The notes beneath the pieces were generated by a model that had not been told where the DNA came from, searched no databases, and saw nothing but the letters and a program-made list of their open reading frames with translations. Below, piece by piece: positions 43,592 through 52,718 of a stretch of DNA of 64,000 nt (the stretch's first letter is position 1; each line of letters opens with the position of its first letter). The position numbers were made by a program, and so were the translations under genes. Source of the stretch: Tessaracoccus sp. (lineage in GTDB: Bacteria > Actinomycetota > Actinomycetes > Propionibacteriales > Propionibacteriaceae); assembly GCF_016714275.1 (NCBI RefSeq), contig NZ_JADJNP010000001.1, forward strand, positions 930,001 through 994,000, given 5' to 3'.

Positions 43592-43645
43592 TTGGTTTCG
43601 ACACGGACCCGGCGCTTCGCGCGGGGGTCCGGCTCAACCAGCGGG
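43592..43645. repeat. REP-like palindromic repeat, copy 2
   Basis: The copy starts TTGGTTTCGACACGGACCC and contains the hairpin GGACCC...GGGTCC around a CGCTTCGCG core, then GGCTCAACCAGCGG. It fills the space between the convergent sepH and fdhD genes, as expected for a REP-type intergenic element. Confidence 0.78.
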
Positions 43646-43667
43646 AAGGTGGCGCTCGCGCGTCGGC

Positions 43668-44525
43668 TCAGACAGCGGTCGTGGACAGCCGCTCGGCGCC
43701 GCTGTACGCGTTGAACGACGGCGCGCGGACGAAGCCCAGCAGGGTCATTCCCGCGGACTGCGCCAGCTCCACGGCGAGCGACGACGGTGCGGAGACCGCA
43801 GCCAACGCCGGAATGCCGGCCATCAACGCCTTCTGCGTCAACTCGAAGCTGGCCCGCCCCGAGACGACGAGCACGCACCCCCGCGCGGGCAGCATGCCGT
43901 TCAGCAGCCCCCAGCCAACCACCTTGTCGACGGCGTTGTGACGCCCGACGTCCTCGGCGATGCGTAGCGCCGTGCCGTCGGCGCGGAAGAGGCCCGCGGC
44001 GTGGAGGCCTCCGGTCCGCGCGAAGGCGCGCTGGCCCGCCCGGAGCAACTCGGGGAGCCGCACGACGAGCGCGGGGTCGAGGCGAACGGGATCGTCGGCG
44101 ACCGGCCAGCGTGTCTGCTGCTCGATGGCCTCGATGCTCGCCTTCCCGCACACCCCGCACGAGGAGGTGGTGTAGAAGTTCCGGGTGGGATCGACGACGG
44201 GCGCCGGCACGCCGTCGGCCAGACGAACGTCGAGGACGTTGTAGGTGTTCTGCGGCTGCCCGGAGTCGTCGTCCACGACCGAGCCCGCGCAGTACATCGC
44301 CGCCCGCACGTCCTCGGGGCCGACGATCACGCCCTCGGTGAGAAGGAAGCCGTGAGCGAGGTCGACGTCGTCGCCGGGCGTGCGCATCGTGACGGCGAGC
44401 GGGGTGCCGTTCAACCGGATCTCCAGGGGCTCCTCGACCACGAGCGTGTCGGGCCTGCGGGTGGCGCCCGCGTCGTCGCCGACGGTGAACCGTGTGACGG
44501 GGCGCTTGACGGTGATGCGGCCCAC
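43668..44525 (-). CDS. fdhD: Formate dehydrogenase accessory sulfurtransferase FdhD
   Basis: The protein has 285 residues from a GTG that directly follows the tdk stop. FdhD moves sulfur from IscS to the molybdenum cofactor of formate dehydrogenase. The CxxC sulfur-transfer motif is in 'TSSCGVCGKASIEAI', and 'FARTGGLHAAGLF' and 'AEDVGRHNAVDKVVGW' are family lines. No formate dehydrogenase gene is in the window. Confidence 0.95.
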   Translation of the reverse strand: MGRITVKRPVTRFTVGDDAGATRRPDTLVVEEPLEIRLNGTPLAVTMRTPGDDVDLAHGFLLTEGVIVGPEDVRAAMYCAGSVVDDDSGQPQNTYNVLDVRLADGVPAPVVDPTRNFYTTSSCGVCGKASIEAIEQQTRWPVADDPVRLDPALVVRLPELLRAGQRAFARTGGLHAAGLFRADGTALRIAEDVGRHNAVDKVVGWGLLNGMLPARGCVLVVSGRASFELTQKALMAGIPALAAVSAPSSLAVELAQSAGMTLLGFVRAPSFNAYSGAERLSTTAV

Positions 44526-45173
44526 TCAGTCCTCCTGGTCGAAGGGCAGCGGGTCCGGTGCGAGCGTCGCCTTGGCCCGGAACGCCGTCATGCGCCGACG
44601 GTGATGCGCGCGGCACAGCACCTCGTAGCGCACCTCTCCCCCGCCCTCGGTGTCACCCACGACGACCTGCGAGCCCTCCGTGACCATCAGCCCGTCAACG
44701 GTGCGGGCGTTGTGGGTGCCCCGCGCCCCGCACCAGCAGAGCGGGCCGAGCGGCAACGTCTCGACGCGGTCCGCGAGCTCGACGAGCCGCTGGGAGCCAG
44801 GGAAGAGGCGGGTCCGAAAGTCGGCGAGGATCCCGAAGGCGTACACGTCGAGCTGGAGTTCATCGACGATGCGGGCGAGCTGGTCGATGTGGTCGCGGGT
44901 GTAGAACTGCGCCTCGTCGCACACGATGTAGTCGACCCGCTGGCCGCTGGTGAGCTCGCCGATGACGTAGCGCCAAAAGTCGAAGGACTCGTCGACCTCG
45001 ACGGCCTGCGCGCTCAGGCCCAGCCGTGACGTGATCAGGCCGGAACCCGCGCGGTCCTGCGACGTGAACACCCGCCCCTTTCTGCCGTGCGTTGTCTGCG
45101 TGTAGTCCAGCTGCAGGGCCAGCGTCGACTTGCCGCAGTCCATGGGGCCGGTGTGAAACACGAGCTCAGCCAC
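44526..45173 (-). CDS. tdk: Thymidine kinase (type II)
   Basis: The protein has 215 residues from a GTG. It phosphorylates thymidine in salvage. It shows the P-loop 'GPMDCGKST', the catalytic Glu in 'CDEAQFYT', the lasso region 'FRTRLFPGSQRLVELAD' and the zinc motif beginning 'CWCG'. Its start lies 8 bp inside the end of the glycosyltransferase gene and its stop touches the fdhD start. Confidence 0.96.
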   Translation of the reverse strand: MAELVFHTGPMDCGKSTLALQLDYTQTTHGRKGRVFTSQDRAGSGLITSRLGLSAQAVEVDESFDFWRYVIGELTSGQRVDYIVCDEAQFYTRDHIDQLARIVDELQLDVYAFGILADFRTRLFPGSQRLVELADRVETLPLGPLCWCGARGTHNARTVDGLMVTEGSQVVVGDTEGGGEVRYEVLCRAHHRRRMTAFRAKATLAPDPLPFDQED

Positions 45174-46410
45174 GCGTCGCCTCCCGTTCGATCAGGTCCT
45201 CGTAGGCCTCGACGTAGCGCTCCGCGGTGCGCTCGGGGCCGAGGTCGGGAAGCAGTCTGGCAGACGCCGCCGACATCGCGCTCCTCCGGGCCGGATCCAT
45301 CAGCGCCCGGAACCCGCGGGCCATCGAGGCCACGTCGGGGCCGGTGAGCAGCGAGCTCTCCTCGGACAGCCCGACGGTGAGCCTGTCGTCGCAGTAGAGG
45401 ACGGGCAGCGCCGCGGCGACCGCCTCGGTGATCACGAGGGCCTGCGAGTCGAACCGGTAGGAGCTCAGCACGAGCGCGTCGGCGTTGACCAGCTCATAGG
45501 CGATCGCCTCCAGCGACGACAGGTGCCACCGGAAGTCGATGTTGTCGGCGCCGTGCGCGAGCGCTTTCAGGGCATCGCGCTGGTCGCCGTCGCCGACGAT
45601 CACAAGTTCCGCCTCCGGCAGGTTCGCGCGTCGGAACGCCTTGATCAGGACGTCGAGCCGCTTCTCCTTCGCCAGCCGGCCGATGGAGAGGAAGCGCACG
45701 CGCCTGTCGTCGCGCTCCCGCTTCACCTTCTTGATGGCGCGCTTCATGCCGCGGTTGTAGCCGGTGGGCACGACGTAGCTGGGGAGGGGGCGGCCGGCCG
45801 CCTCGTCGATGAGGTCGCGCATGAAGGGGCTGGGCACGGTGTAGGCATCGACGTGCTGGGCGATCTCGGCGAACGAACGCCAGTCCGTGCGCGCCGCGAG
45901 GCCCCCCGTCTCGTGGTGCGCCGACGGCAGCCGGGGCGGCGGCACCTGGCGTCGGCTGGCAGGACGCAGGGCGGGCAGCACGAGCACCTGGTAGCTGAGG
46001 GTGCCGAAGATCGAGCCTCGCACCGTTTTGTGGGTGCCCGCGATGTTCGCATGGAAGGTGTGCAGATGCGGGATGCCCTGGAGCCGGGCGAGGCGGGCGC
46101 CCAGCACGAGGGCGCCGCGTTCGGTCTGCGAGTGGATGATGTCGAAGTGCGCGATGTCACTGATCAGCCGGGCCCGCCGCTCGGAGCAGTGCAGCACGCT
46201 CAGGTGTGCGGGCGTGCCCTCGATGTAGATGGTGGGGCACTCGATGATCCGCCCCAGTCTCGGCTTCTCCAGATGCCGGTCCGGCGCGATCAGCGTGACC
46301 TCGTGGCCCAGCGCCGTCATCTCCTCCAGCTGGGTCTGCACGGACCGGCCGATGCCGCCGGACGCGGGAAAGAAGTCGTCGATCAGGATCGCGATGCGCA
46401 GCCCCGTCAC
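45166..46410 (-). CDS. GT4-family glycosyltransferase
   Basis: The protein has 414 residues from a GTG overlapping the previous stop as GTGA. An N-terminal GT-B domain starts 'LRIAILIDDFFPASGGIGRSVQTQLEEM' and includes 'FDIIHSQTERGALVLG'. The C-terminal donor domain has 'RVRFLSIGRLAKEKRLDVLIKAF', 'AELVIVGDGDQRDALK' and an E-x7-E-like 'ALVITEAVAAALPVL'. The profile resembles glycolipid or digalactosyl/mannosyl transferases such as PimB-like enzymes. A basic, proline-rich insert (around 'RPASRRQVPPPRLP') lies between the domains. The acceptor is unknown. Confidence 0.85.
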   Translation of the reverse strand: MTGLRIAILIDDFFPASGGIGRSVQTQLEEMTALGHEVTLIAPDRHLEKPRLGRIIECPTIYIEGTPAHLSVLHCSERRARLISDIAHFDIIHSQTERGALVLGARLARLQGIPHLHTFHANIAGTHKTVRGSIFGTLSYQVLVLPALRPASRRQVPPPRLPSAHHETGGLAARTDWRSFAEIAQHVDAYTVPSPFMRDLIDEAAGRPLPSYVVPTGYNRGMKRAIKKVKRERDDRRVRFLSIGRLAKEKRLDVLIKAFRRANLPEAELVIVGDGDQRDALKALAHGADNIDFRWHLSSLEAIAYELVNADALVLSSYRFDSQALVITEAVAAALPVLYCDDRLTVGLSEESSLLTGPDVASMARGFRALMDPARRSAMSAASARLLPDLGPERTAERYVEAYEDLIEREATRG

Positions 46411-47528
46411 GAGGTGCCGCTGACCATGAGCAGGGGAACCTCCATCTCCGCGGGCGTGAGGGAGCCGTGCATGCCGACGAGGCCGAACTCGCCCGGCGTC
46501 CGTCGTGTCATCACCGCGAAGTCCTCTGTCATCGCGGCGACGACGTCGCCGATGCGGGCCGCGCTGAGGTCGGTCACGAGCGGTCCGAACCATCCCGCAT
46601 CGATCGCCTCCTCCCTGCGCAGCACAGAGGCCCGCTCGCCGAGGACCGTGCGCCATGACACGGCCAGCGCGCGGGCGTCGTCGCCGTAGACGTGGCGGAA
46701 TCGGGGCTCGCCGCCGACGGCGGAGTGACCTGTGAACCGCGGTTCGTCCTCGAGCGTCAGGCGCGACGGTTCGGGCACGTTGATCATGCCGTGGTCACCG
46801 GTGACGAGCAGGCAGGTATCGGAGGGCAGGGCGTCGGCGAGGTGCGCGACGAGGTCGTCGACCTGTGCGAGGCGGTCAAGCCACTGCCAAGAGCCGACCC
46901 CGAAGCCGTGCCCGGTGTGGTCGAGCATGCGCTCGTAGCAGTAGACGACGCGGCTGTGACCGAGAGCCTCGTCGACGAGCCCGCCCACCTGATCGAGGCT
47001 GCTCTCATCGGTGACGGGCAGGAGCGTCGTGCCGGCGAATGCGAGGCGCGTCAGGGCGCTGCTGGCGAACCGCGCGAGGGTGACCGCCGAACTCTTGTGC
47101 CCCTCGGTGGCGAGGCGCTCGAAGACGGTGCGGGCCTGCGCGAAGCCCGGCACGTCGTCGGGGCCGCCCTCCCAGGTCAGCGCGTTGATGACGCGCTCGA
47201 CGGTGGGCTCCCGGAAGCTGTAGCCGACGACGCCGTGCTCGCCGGGCGGAAGCCCGCAGCCGAGTGAGGTCAAGGACGTCGCCGTCGTCGACGGCGCGCC
47301 GCAGGTGAGGCGCGTGGCCCGCGGCAGCAGGGCCGCCATGGTCTCCGCGTGGTCCGCGTGCGCGACGAGCTGGTGCCAGCCAAGACCGTCGACCAACAGC
47401 ACAACGTAGCGCTCGGCCGAGGGCAGCAGGATCGTCGGCTGGGTGCCGCGCAGGCGTGCGGCGACGCTGGGGAGCAGGTTGCTGAGGGCGAGGTCAGGGT
47501 AGCGCGGGTCGAGGAACGACGCGCTCAT
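46407..47528 (-). CDS. Alkaline phosphatase superfamily (nucleotide pyrophosphatase/phosphodiesterase-type) protein
   Basis: The protein has 373 residues from the ATG at 47528, which overlaps the DUF5998 stop by one base. Metal ligands and nucleophile are visible: Asp in 'VVLLVDGLGW', the nucleophilic Thr region 'STTATSLTSLGCGLPPGEHGVVGY', 'LDHTGHGFG', 'VTGDHGMINVP' and the His in 'FTGHSAVGGEPRFRHVY'. There is no signal peptide. The substrate is unknown. It forms a coupled set with DUF5998 and the glycosyltransferase. Confidence 0.9.
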   Translation of the reverse strand: MSASFLDPRYPDLALSNLLPSVAARLRGTQPTILLPSAERYVVLLVDGLGWHQLVAHADHAETMAALLPRATRLTCGAPSTTATSLTSLGCGLPPGEHGVVGYSFREPTVERVINALTWEGGPDDVPGFAQARTVFERLATEGHKSSAVTLARFASSALTRLAFAGTTLLPVTDESSLDQVGGLVDEALGHSRVVYCYERMLDHTGHGFGVGSWQWLDRLAQVDDLVAHLADALPSDTCLLVTGDHGMINVPEPSRLTLEDEPRFTGHSAVGGEPRFRHVYGDDARALAVSWRTVLGERASVLRREEAIDAGWFGPLVTDLSAARIGDVVAAMTEDFAVMTRRTPGEFGLVGMHGSLTPAEMEVPLLMVSGTS

Positions 47529-48091
47529 CAGCCGATCACGCCCTGGAGCCGCATGCCGAAGGAGACGAGCTTGCCCGCGTTCGCGCCGTCGGCTTGGGGG
47601 CTCATGCGCACGGTGATGTCGTCGGGCTGCAGGACGCCCGTGTAGCCATGGTCGGCCTCGCAGCGAGGATCCTCGCAGGACGCGGGCCCGAGGTCGATCC
47701 GGCGCGCCGCGCCCCAGACGATGGCCAGCCACGCCTCGGTGAGACCCAGCAAGCGCTCCGGGTCCGACATCGCCCTCGTCACCAGCACCGAGGTGATGGC
47801 GCGGAGCGCGACGACCTCCGAGGTGGCGACCGCCTCAGCGCGTCCGTTCTCGCCCTCGTCGACGTGGCAGATCAGCAGCTGGGTCTTCGTACGAATCAGG
47901 ACGGTGATGTGGCGGTGCAACTCCCCGTTGGTGAACGTCGCCTCATGCTGCACAAGGTGGTCGAGCACGTCCTGCGCGCCAAGACCCATCATCGCCGTCT
48001 GGGCGACGAGTCGCGGATAGAACCCACACTCCGAGATCTCCTCGCGCAGCGCGTCGGGCAGGGTGAGGGCGGATTCACGGGGCAAGGTCAC
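47528..48091 (-). CDS. DUF5998 family protein
   Basis: The protein has 187 residues from a GTG. Conserved lines are 'CGFYPRLVAQTAMMGLGAQDVLDHLVQHEATF', 'EVVALRAITSVLVTRAM' and 'EDPRCEADHGYTGVLQPDDITVRMSPQADG'. I recognise it as the actinobacterial DUF5998 family found upstream of the alkaline-phosphatase-like gene. The function is unknown. It is the first gene of a five-gene unit running to fdhD. Confidence 0.85.
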   Translation of the reverse strand: MTLPRESALTLPDALREEISECGFYPRLVAQTAMMGLGAQDVLDHLVQHEATFTNGELHRHITVLIRTKTQLLICHVDEGENGRAEAVATSEVVALRAITSVLVTRAMSDPERLLGLTEAWLAIVWGAARRIDLGPASCEDPRCEADHGYTGVLQPDDITVRMSPQADGANAGKLVSFGMRLQGVIG

Positions 48092-48102
48092 CTGCCCATC
48101 AT

Positions 48103-48116
48103 GTCACGGACGTGAC
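48103..48116. promoter_or_regulatory. Short palindrome in the DUF5998/App1 divergent promoter region
   Basis: GTCACGGACGTGAC has perfect 6-bp arms around GA, midway between two divergent starts (48091 and 48149). It could be an operator. It is too short to exclude chance in GC-rich DNA. Confidence 0.3.
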
Positions 48117-48148
48117 GTGACGCCGGACACCCCGTTAGGTTTGGGGAC

Positions 48149-49177
48149 ATGCCATCACGCCCCTTCATTGCCGCCCGCGTTGAGGACCGGTTCAACCGGA
48201 TCTTCAACCGCGTGCTGCTCCGGCGTGGATGGCAGGAGTCGATCCTCGCGTTCACCGGCTACGGCAACGGCGAACAGCTGCGGATCCTCGCGCGCGTCGT
48301 GCTGCGTCCCTCGAAGGCCGACCCCATCGTTCTCGCCGCAACCGAGGCGCTCGACCGGCGCGGCTGGCACAACTTCATGAACGCCGCCCGGGTCGGCGCA
48401 CGGGTGACGGTGGTTGTCGGCGATGCCCGGGTCGAGGTGGAGGCCGACCGCGGCGGCTACGTCGACGTCCGCGTCCGCAACCCCGGCCTCGCGCCGGGCT
48501 GGCACGACGTCCGGCTCGAGGGCGCCGGCGGAGCGGTCGCCGAGGCGCCCGTCCAGGTGATCGCCGACGATGTCACCTTCGGCATCGTCAGCGACATCGA
48601 CGACACGATCCTCTCGACGTCGCTCCCCCGCCCCCTCGTGGCGGCGTGGAACTCGTTCGTGGTCCGCGAGCAGGCGCGGCAGGCCGTTGAGGGCATGGCG
48701 CGGCTCTACCAGCAACTCCTTGCCCAGCATCCCGGGGCGCCGATCGTGTTCGTCTCTACAGGGGCCTGGAACACCTATCCGATGGTCCAGCGCTTCATCG
48801 CCCGCCACGGCATCCCGGCCGGTGCCATGCTGATGACCGACTGGGGCCCGACGAACACGGGCTGGTTCCGCAGCGGCGTCGATCACAAGCGCCGTTGCCT
48901 GCGCGAACTGGCCCGCGACCTGCCGAACATCCGCTGGCTGCTTGTCGGCGACGACGGCCAGCACGACCCCGATCTCTACGCGGAGTTCGCGGCCCTGCAG
49001 CCCCGCCACGTACGCGCCCGCGCCATCCGACAGCTCACGCCGGGCGAGCACACACTGGCGCACGGCCTGCCGATGGAGGTGCCGTCGTCGGACCACAGGT
49101 GGGAGCCGAAGACGGCCCCCGAGGTGCGCGCCCCCGACGGCGACGGCCTCGGCCAGGAGCTCCGCCGCGTCCTGTAG
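48149..49177 (+). CDS. App1-family (DUF2183) phosphatidate phosphatase-like protein
   Basis: The protein has 342 residues. The HAD-type nucleophile motif DxDxT is in 'FGIVSDIDDTILST', followed by 'IVFVSTGAWNTYPMVQRF', 'FLTDWGPT'-like 'LMTDWGPTNTGWF', 'DHKRRCLRELARDLP' and 'LLVGDDGQHDPDLY'. This is the DUF2183 fold of yeast App1, an Mg-dependent phosphatidate phosphatase. A bacterial role in lipid or other phosphoester hydrolysis is likely. The N-terminal 130 residues form a beta-rich domain. Confidence 0.9.
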   Translation: MPSRPFIAARVEDRFNRIFNRVLLRRGWQESILAFTGYGNGEQLRILARVVLRPSKADPIVLAATEALDRRGWHNFMNAARVGARVTVVVGDARVEVEADRGGYVDVRVRNPGLAPGWHDVRLEGAGGAVAEAPVQVIADDVTFGIVSDIDDTILSTSLPRPLVAAWNSFVVREQARQAVEGMARLYQQLLAQHPGAPIVFVSTGAWNTYPMVQRFIARHGIPAGAMLMTDWGPTNTGWFRSGVDHKRRCLRELARDLPNIRWLLVGDDGQHDPDLYAEFAALQPRHVRARAIRQLTPGEHTLAHGLPMEVPSSDHRWEPKTAPEVRAPDGDGLGQELRRVL

Positions 49178-49183
49178 GCGTAC

Positions 49184-49639
49184 CTATCCCCAATCGGAGA
49201 GGTCCGTGGCCGCGCGACCGCCGCGCGACGCCACAGAGAGCACGGTCAGCGCGGCGTCCACCGCATCGTCGCCCAGCCGGGCCCGCCAGGCGCCGACTTC
49301 GGCGCGGAAGCCCTCGGCGGAGAGCTGGAGCATCTCCCTGCCCCGCGCCGACGGGGCGAGCAGCCGCTCGCGCCTATCCTGCTCGTTGACGCGCCGCTCG
49401 ATCAGGCCCAACTGCTCAAGCCCTTGGGCGGTCTTGGCCGCGGCCTGCTTGCTCACGCCCAGTCGCTCGCCCAACTCGACGCTGGTGCAGCCCGCGCCGA
49501 TGGCCTGCATCGCGAAGCCGTGGCCGGCCCGGATCCCAGGGAAGCCCTGCTGCGCTAAGCCCTGGTGTACGGCGTCGACGAGGTTGCGAAACGCGGACAT
49601 CAGGAGAAACGGCATCGCGAGGTCGTCTGTCGGATCCAT
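49184..49639 (-). CDS. MarR-family transcriptional regulator
   Basis: The protein has 151 residues from the ATG at 49639. The winged helix-turn-helix reads 'TSVELGERLGVSKQAAAKTAQGLEQLGLIERRVNEQDRRERLLAPS' (in pieces), with the MarR wing 'DRRERLL'. Flanking helices would form the dimer. It diverges from a cupin gene across 75 bp that hold two palindromes, so it probably represses both itself and the cupin. It converges on the App1 gene with 6 bp between. Confidence 0.92.
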   Translation of the reverse strand: MDPTDDLAMPFLLMSAFRNLVDAVHQGLAQQGFPGIRAGHGFAMQAIGAGCTSVELGERLGVSKQAAAKTAQGLEQLGLIERRVNEQDRRERLLAPSARGREMLQLSAEGFRAEVGAWRARLGDDAVDAALTVLSVASRGGRAATDLSDWG

Positions 49640-49659
49640 GCGGCCGATCCTACCCCTTG

Positions 49660-49678
49660 TGGTCAACCTCGTTGACCA
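49660..49678. promoter_or_regulatory. MarR operator 1
   Basis: TGGTCAACCTCGTTGACCA has perfect 8-bp arms around CTC. It lies 21 bp upstream of the MarR start and contains a -35-like TTGACC for the cupin gene. Confidence 0.7.
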
Positions 49679-49682
49679 TATA

Positions 49683-49701
49683 TAGTCAATCGTATTGTCT
49701 A
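49683..49701. promoter_or_regulatory. MarR operator 2
   Basis: TAGTCAATCGTATTGTCTA has arms matching at 7 of 8 positions around CGT. It overlaps the likely -10 of the cupin promoter (TTGTCT, 17 bp after TTGACC), 14 bp before the cupin start. Confidence 0.6.
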
Positions 49702-49714
49702 TCCAGGAGGAGCC

Positions 49715-50092
49715 ATGCCCCATCTGACCAGCCTCACCGCCCGCACCTTCCAGCTGCACGGCGTGACGTTCTCGTCCTACTCCTCGTCCGCCACGGGCGC
49801 CACCCGCATCGGCGCCTGGCGCGCGGAGTTCTCCCCGCGCACCCCCGGGCAGGCCCACACGATGTCCGAGGAGGAGGTGCTGTACGTGCTCGCCGGTCAA
49901 CTGGCCGTCGAGGTGGCCGACGACCACTTCACCGCGGAGGCCGGCGACGCCGTCCTCGTGCCCGCCGGCGCCCGGTTCCGCGTCAGCAACGACACGGACC
50001 AGCCTGCCCAGGCATGGGTCACCACCAGTATCGGCATGACCGCAGCCCTGTGCGCGGGCGGCGAGCAGCTCACCCCGCCCTGGGCGCAGTGA
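49715..50092 (+). CDS. Cupin-domain protein
   Basis: The protein has 125 residues with AGGAGGAG before the ATG. A single cupin barrel is visible: 'RIGAWRAEFSPRTPGQAHTMSEEEVLYVLAGQLAVEV' (in pieces) with the metal motif reduced to H-x-M-x-E-E-E, then 'EAGDAVLVPAGARFRVSN'. Small cupins next to MarR regulators are often detoxifying or sensing proteins. The ligand is unknown. Confidence 0.85.
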   Translation: MPHLTSLTARTFQLHGVTFSSYSSSATGATRIGAWRAEFSPRTPGQAHTMSEEEVLYVLAGQLAVEVADDHFTAEAGDAVLVPAGARFRVSNDTDQPAQAWVTTSIGMTAALCAGGEQLTPPWAQ

Positions 50093-50181
50093 AGAAGGCC
50101 GCGCGCCGGTCCCACGGTGAGCAGGGGCTCCTCGGCTAAGCTTCGCGCGTTGGAATCCCGAGGTGCGCTAGGAGGCGGCAC

Positions 50182-52668
50182 GTGGCGAAGCAGCCGGCCA
50201 TCGACGAGGAGCTGGAGGAGCACATCGTCGACATCGACGTGACGCAGGAGATGGAGACCAGCTTCCTCGAGTACGCCTACTCCGTGATCTACTCCCGCGC
50301 GCTGCCCGACGCCCGCGACGGGCTGAAGCCCGTGCAGCGCCGCATCCTGTTCTCCATGGACGAGATGGGCATCCGGCCGGAGCGGGGGCACGTCAAGTGC
50401 GCCCGCGTCGTCGGCCAGGTGATGGGCGTGCTGCACCCGCACGGCGACGTCGCCATCTACGACGCGCTCGTGCGCATGGGACAGCCGTGGGCCATGCGGC
50501 TGCCGCTCATCGACGGCCACGGCAACTTCGGCTCGCTCGACGCCGGCCCCGCGGCCATGCGCTACACCGAGTGCCGCATGGATCACCCCGCGGTCGCGAT
50601 GACCCGCGGGCTCGACGAGGACACCGTCGACTTCAAGCCGAACTACGACGGCAAGGAGGCCGAACCCGTCGTCCTGCCCGCCGCGTTCCCGAACCTGCTG
50701 GTCAACGGCGCCACCGGCATCGCCGTCGGCATGGCAACCAACATCGCGCCGCACAACCTGGTCGAGGTCATCGCCGCCCTCCAGCAGCTGCTGCGCAACC
50801 CCCGCATCGAACTCGACGACCTGATGCGCCACATCCCCGGCCCGGACTTCCCGACGGGCGGCAAGATCGTCGGCCTCGACGGCGTGCGCGATGCCTATAC
50901 CGCCGGCCGCGGCACCTTCCGGATCCGCGCGACAACCCGCATCGAGAAGGTCTCGCCGCGGCGGATGGGCATCGTCGTCACCGAGCTGCCGTACATGGTG
51001 GGCCCCGAGAAGATCATCGAGCAGATCAAGAAGGGCGTCGATGACAAGAAGCTGACCGGCATCGCCGACGTCAAGGACCTGACGGACCTCACGCATGGCA
51101 TGCGCCTCATCATCGAGGTCAAGAACGGCATCAACCCCGACGCGCTGCTCGAACAGCTGTACAAGGTGACAAAACTTGAGGACACCTTCGCGATCAACGC
51201 CGTCGCGCTGGTCGACGGCCAGCCGCGCACGCTGTCGCTCAAGGAGATGCTGGAGGTCTACCTCGACCACCGGCTCGAGGTCACGCTGCGCCGCAGCAGG
51301 TACAAGCTGGGCAAGGCCGAGGAACGCCTCCACCTGGTGCGCGGCCTCATCATCGCGATCGCCGACATCGACGACGTCATCGCCATCATCCGTAGCTCCG
51401 CCGACGCTGCGGAGGCCCGCGAGCGCCTCATCGGCGCCTTCGACCTCACCGAGCCGCAGGCCACCTACATCCTCGACATGCAGCTGCGCCGGCTCACCAA
51501 ATTCTCCACCATCGAACTGGAGAAAGAAGCCGACGAGCTGGGCGCCACCATCGCGGGACTGCGCGAGATCGTCGAAGACAACGCCGTCCTGCGCCGCGTC
51601 GTCGGCCAGGAGCTTGCCCAGGTGGCGAAGGAGTTCGGCACGCCCCGCCGCACGGTGCTGCTCGCGTCCGCAGGCGCACCCGTGGCGCAGCGCGCGCCAT
51701 TGGAGGTGCCCGACGCCCCCTGCTGGGTGCTGCTCAGCGGCTCCGGCCTCGTTGCCCGCACCGACTCGCTCGGCGAACTCGCCCCGGAGGGCCGCTCGGC
51801 CCACGACGTGGTCGTCGCCAAGGTGAAGACGACGGCGCAGGGCGAGTTCGGCGTCCTCACCAACCGCGGTCGGCTACTGCGCTGCCCGGCCATCGAGCTG
51901 CACACCGTTCCATTGACGGCGTCGGCGCCCAACCTGCAAGGCGGCAGCCTCGCGCACGAGCTGTGGCCGCTGGAGCCCGGCGAGCGCCCGCTCGGCCTGA
52001 CAACGCTTTCGCCGGAGTCACGAGGGCTCGCCCTCGGCACCCGGCGCGGCGTCGTCAAGCGTGTCAACCCCGAACTGCTCGGCAAGGACGCGTGGGATGT
52101 CATCCGCCTGGACGACGGCGACGAGCTCGTGGGCGCCGTCGAGCTGACCGACGACGCCGCGGACCTTGCGTTCATCACGACGGACGCGCAGCTGCTGCAC
52201 TTCCCGGCCGCGTCGGTGCGCCCCCAGGGCCGCGCTGGCGGCGGCATAGCGGGCATCAAGCTGGCGCCCAAGGCGTCGGTGGTCTTCTTCGGCGAGGTCA
52301 ACCCCGCCACCGACGACGTCGTGACCATCTCCGGCGCATCCAGTTCCCTGCCGGGCACGGAGGCGGGCCTCGCGAAGGTCACGCCCCTGGCCGAGTACCC
52401 TGCCAAGGGCCGCGCCACCGGAGGCGTACGCGCTCACCGGTTCCTGAAGGGTGAGGACACGCTGCTCCTGGCAGCCATCGGCCCACGCCCGATGGTCGCC
52501 GCGGCGGCTAGCGGGTCCCCCGTCGATCTGCCGCCGCCGGACGGACGCCGCGACGGCTCAGGCACCGCCCTCTCCCAGCCCGTTGCCATGCTGGCGGGGC
52601 GCGCGGGTGCCGTCGTCGTTCCCGCCGCGGCCGAGGTCGACACCGGCAACGACACACTTTTCGACTAG
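50182..52668 (+). CDS. parC: Type IIA DNA topoisomerase subunit A (topoisomerase IV/ParC-like)
   Basis: The protein has 828 residues from a GTG with AGGAGG six bases before. The breakage-reunion domain starts 'EYAYSVIYSRALPDARDGLKPVQRRILFSM'; the catalytic Tyr is in 'AAMRYTECRM', followed by 'GWATNIAPHN'-like 'VGMATNIAPHNLVEV'. The C-terminal beta-propeller ('GRLLRCPAIELHTVP', 'LGTRRGVVKRV') lacks a perfect GyrA box; 'QGRAGGGIAGIKL' is the nearest match. The absence of that box favours decatenase-like activity over supercoiling. The partner subunit B is at 58.7 kb on the other strand, not adjacent. Confidence 0.93.
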   Translation: MAKQPAIDEELEEHIVDIDVTQEMETSFLEYAYSVIYSRALPDARDGLKPVQRRILFSMDEMGIRPERGHVKCARVVGQVMGVLHPHGDVAIYDALVRMGQPWAMRLPLIDGHGNFGSLDAGPAAMRYTECRMDHPAVAMTRGLDEDTVDFKPNYDGKEAEPVVLPAAFPNLLVNGATGIAVGMATNIAPHNLVEVIAALQQLLRNPRIELDDLMRHIPGPDFPTGGKIVGLDGVRDAYTAGRGTFRIRATTRIEKVSPRRMGIVVTELPYMVGPEKIIEQIKKGVDDKKLTGIADVKDLTDLTHGMRLIIEVKNGINPDALLEQLYKVTKLEDTFAINAVALVDGQPRTLSLKEMLEVYLDHRLEVTLRRSRYKLGKAEERLHLVRGLIIAIADIDDVIAIIRSSADAAEARERLIGAFDLTEPQATYILDMQLRRLTKFSTIELEKEADELGATIAGLREIVEDNAVLRRVVGQELAQVAKEFGTPRRTVLLASAGAPVAQRAPLEVPDAPCWVLLSGSGLVARTDSLGELAPEGRSAHDVVVAKVKTTAQGEFGVLTNRGRLLRCPAIELHTVPLTASAPNLQGGSLAHELWPLEPGERPLGLTTLSPESRGLALGTRRGVVKRVNPELLGKDAWDVIRLDDGDELVGAVELTDDAADLAFITTDAQLLHFPAASVRPQGRAGGGIAGIKLAPKASVVFFGEVNPATDDVVTISGASSSLPGTEAGLAKVTPLAEYPAKGRATGGVRAHRFLKGEDTLLLAAIGPRPMVAAAASGSPVDLPPPDGRRDGSGTALSQPVAMLAGRAGAVVVPAAAEVDTGNDTLFD

Positions 52669-52718
52669 GCTCCCGGAGACGGGCGCACGTCCCGAACGAC
52701 ACATCCGGAAGGACTCGC

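Noticed and set aside
49897..51804. 635-codon frame opposite parC
   Set aside because: It is an antisense shadow of a conserved topoisomerase gene, with no recognisable fold.
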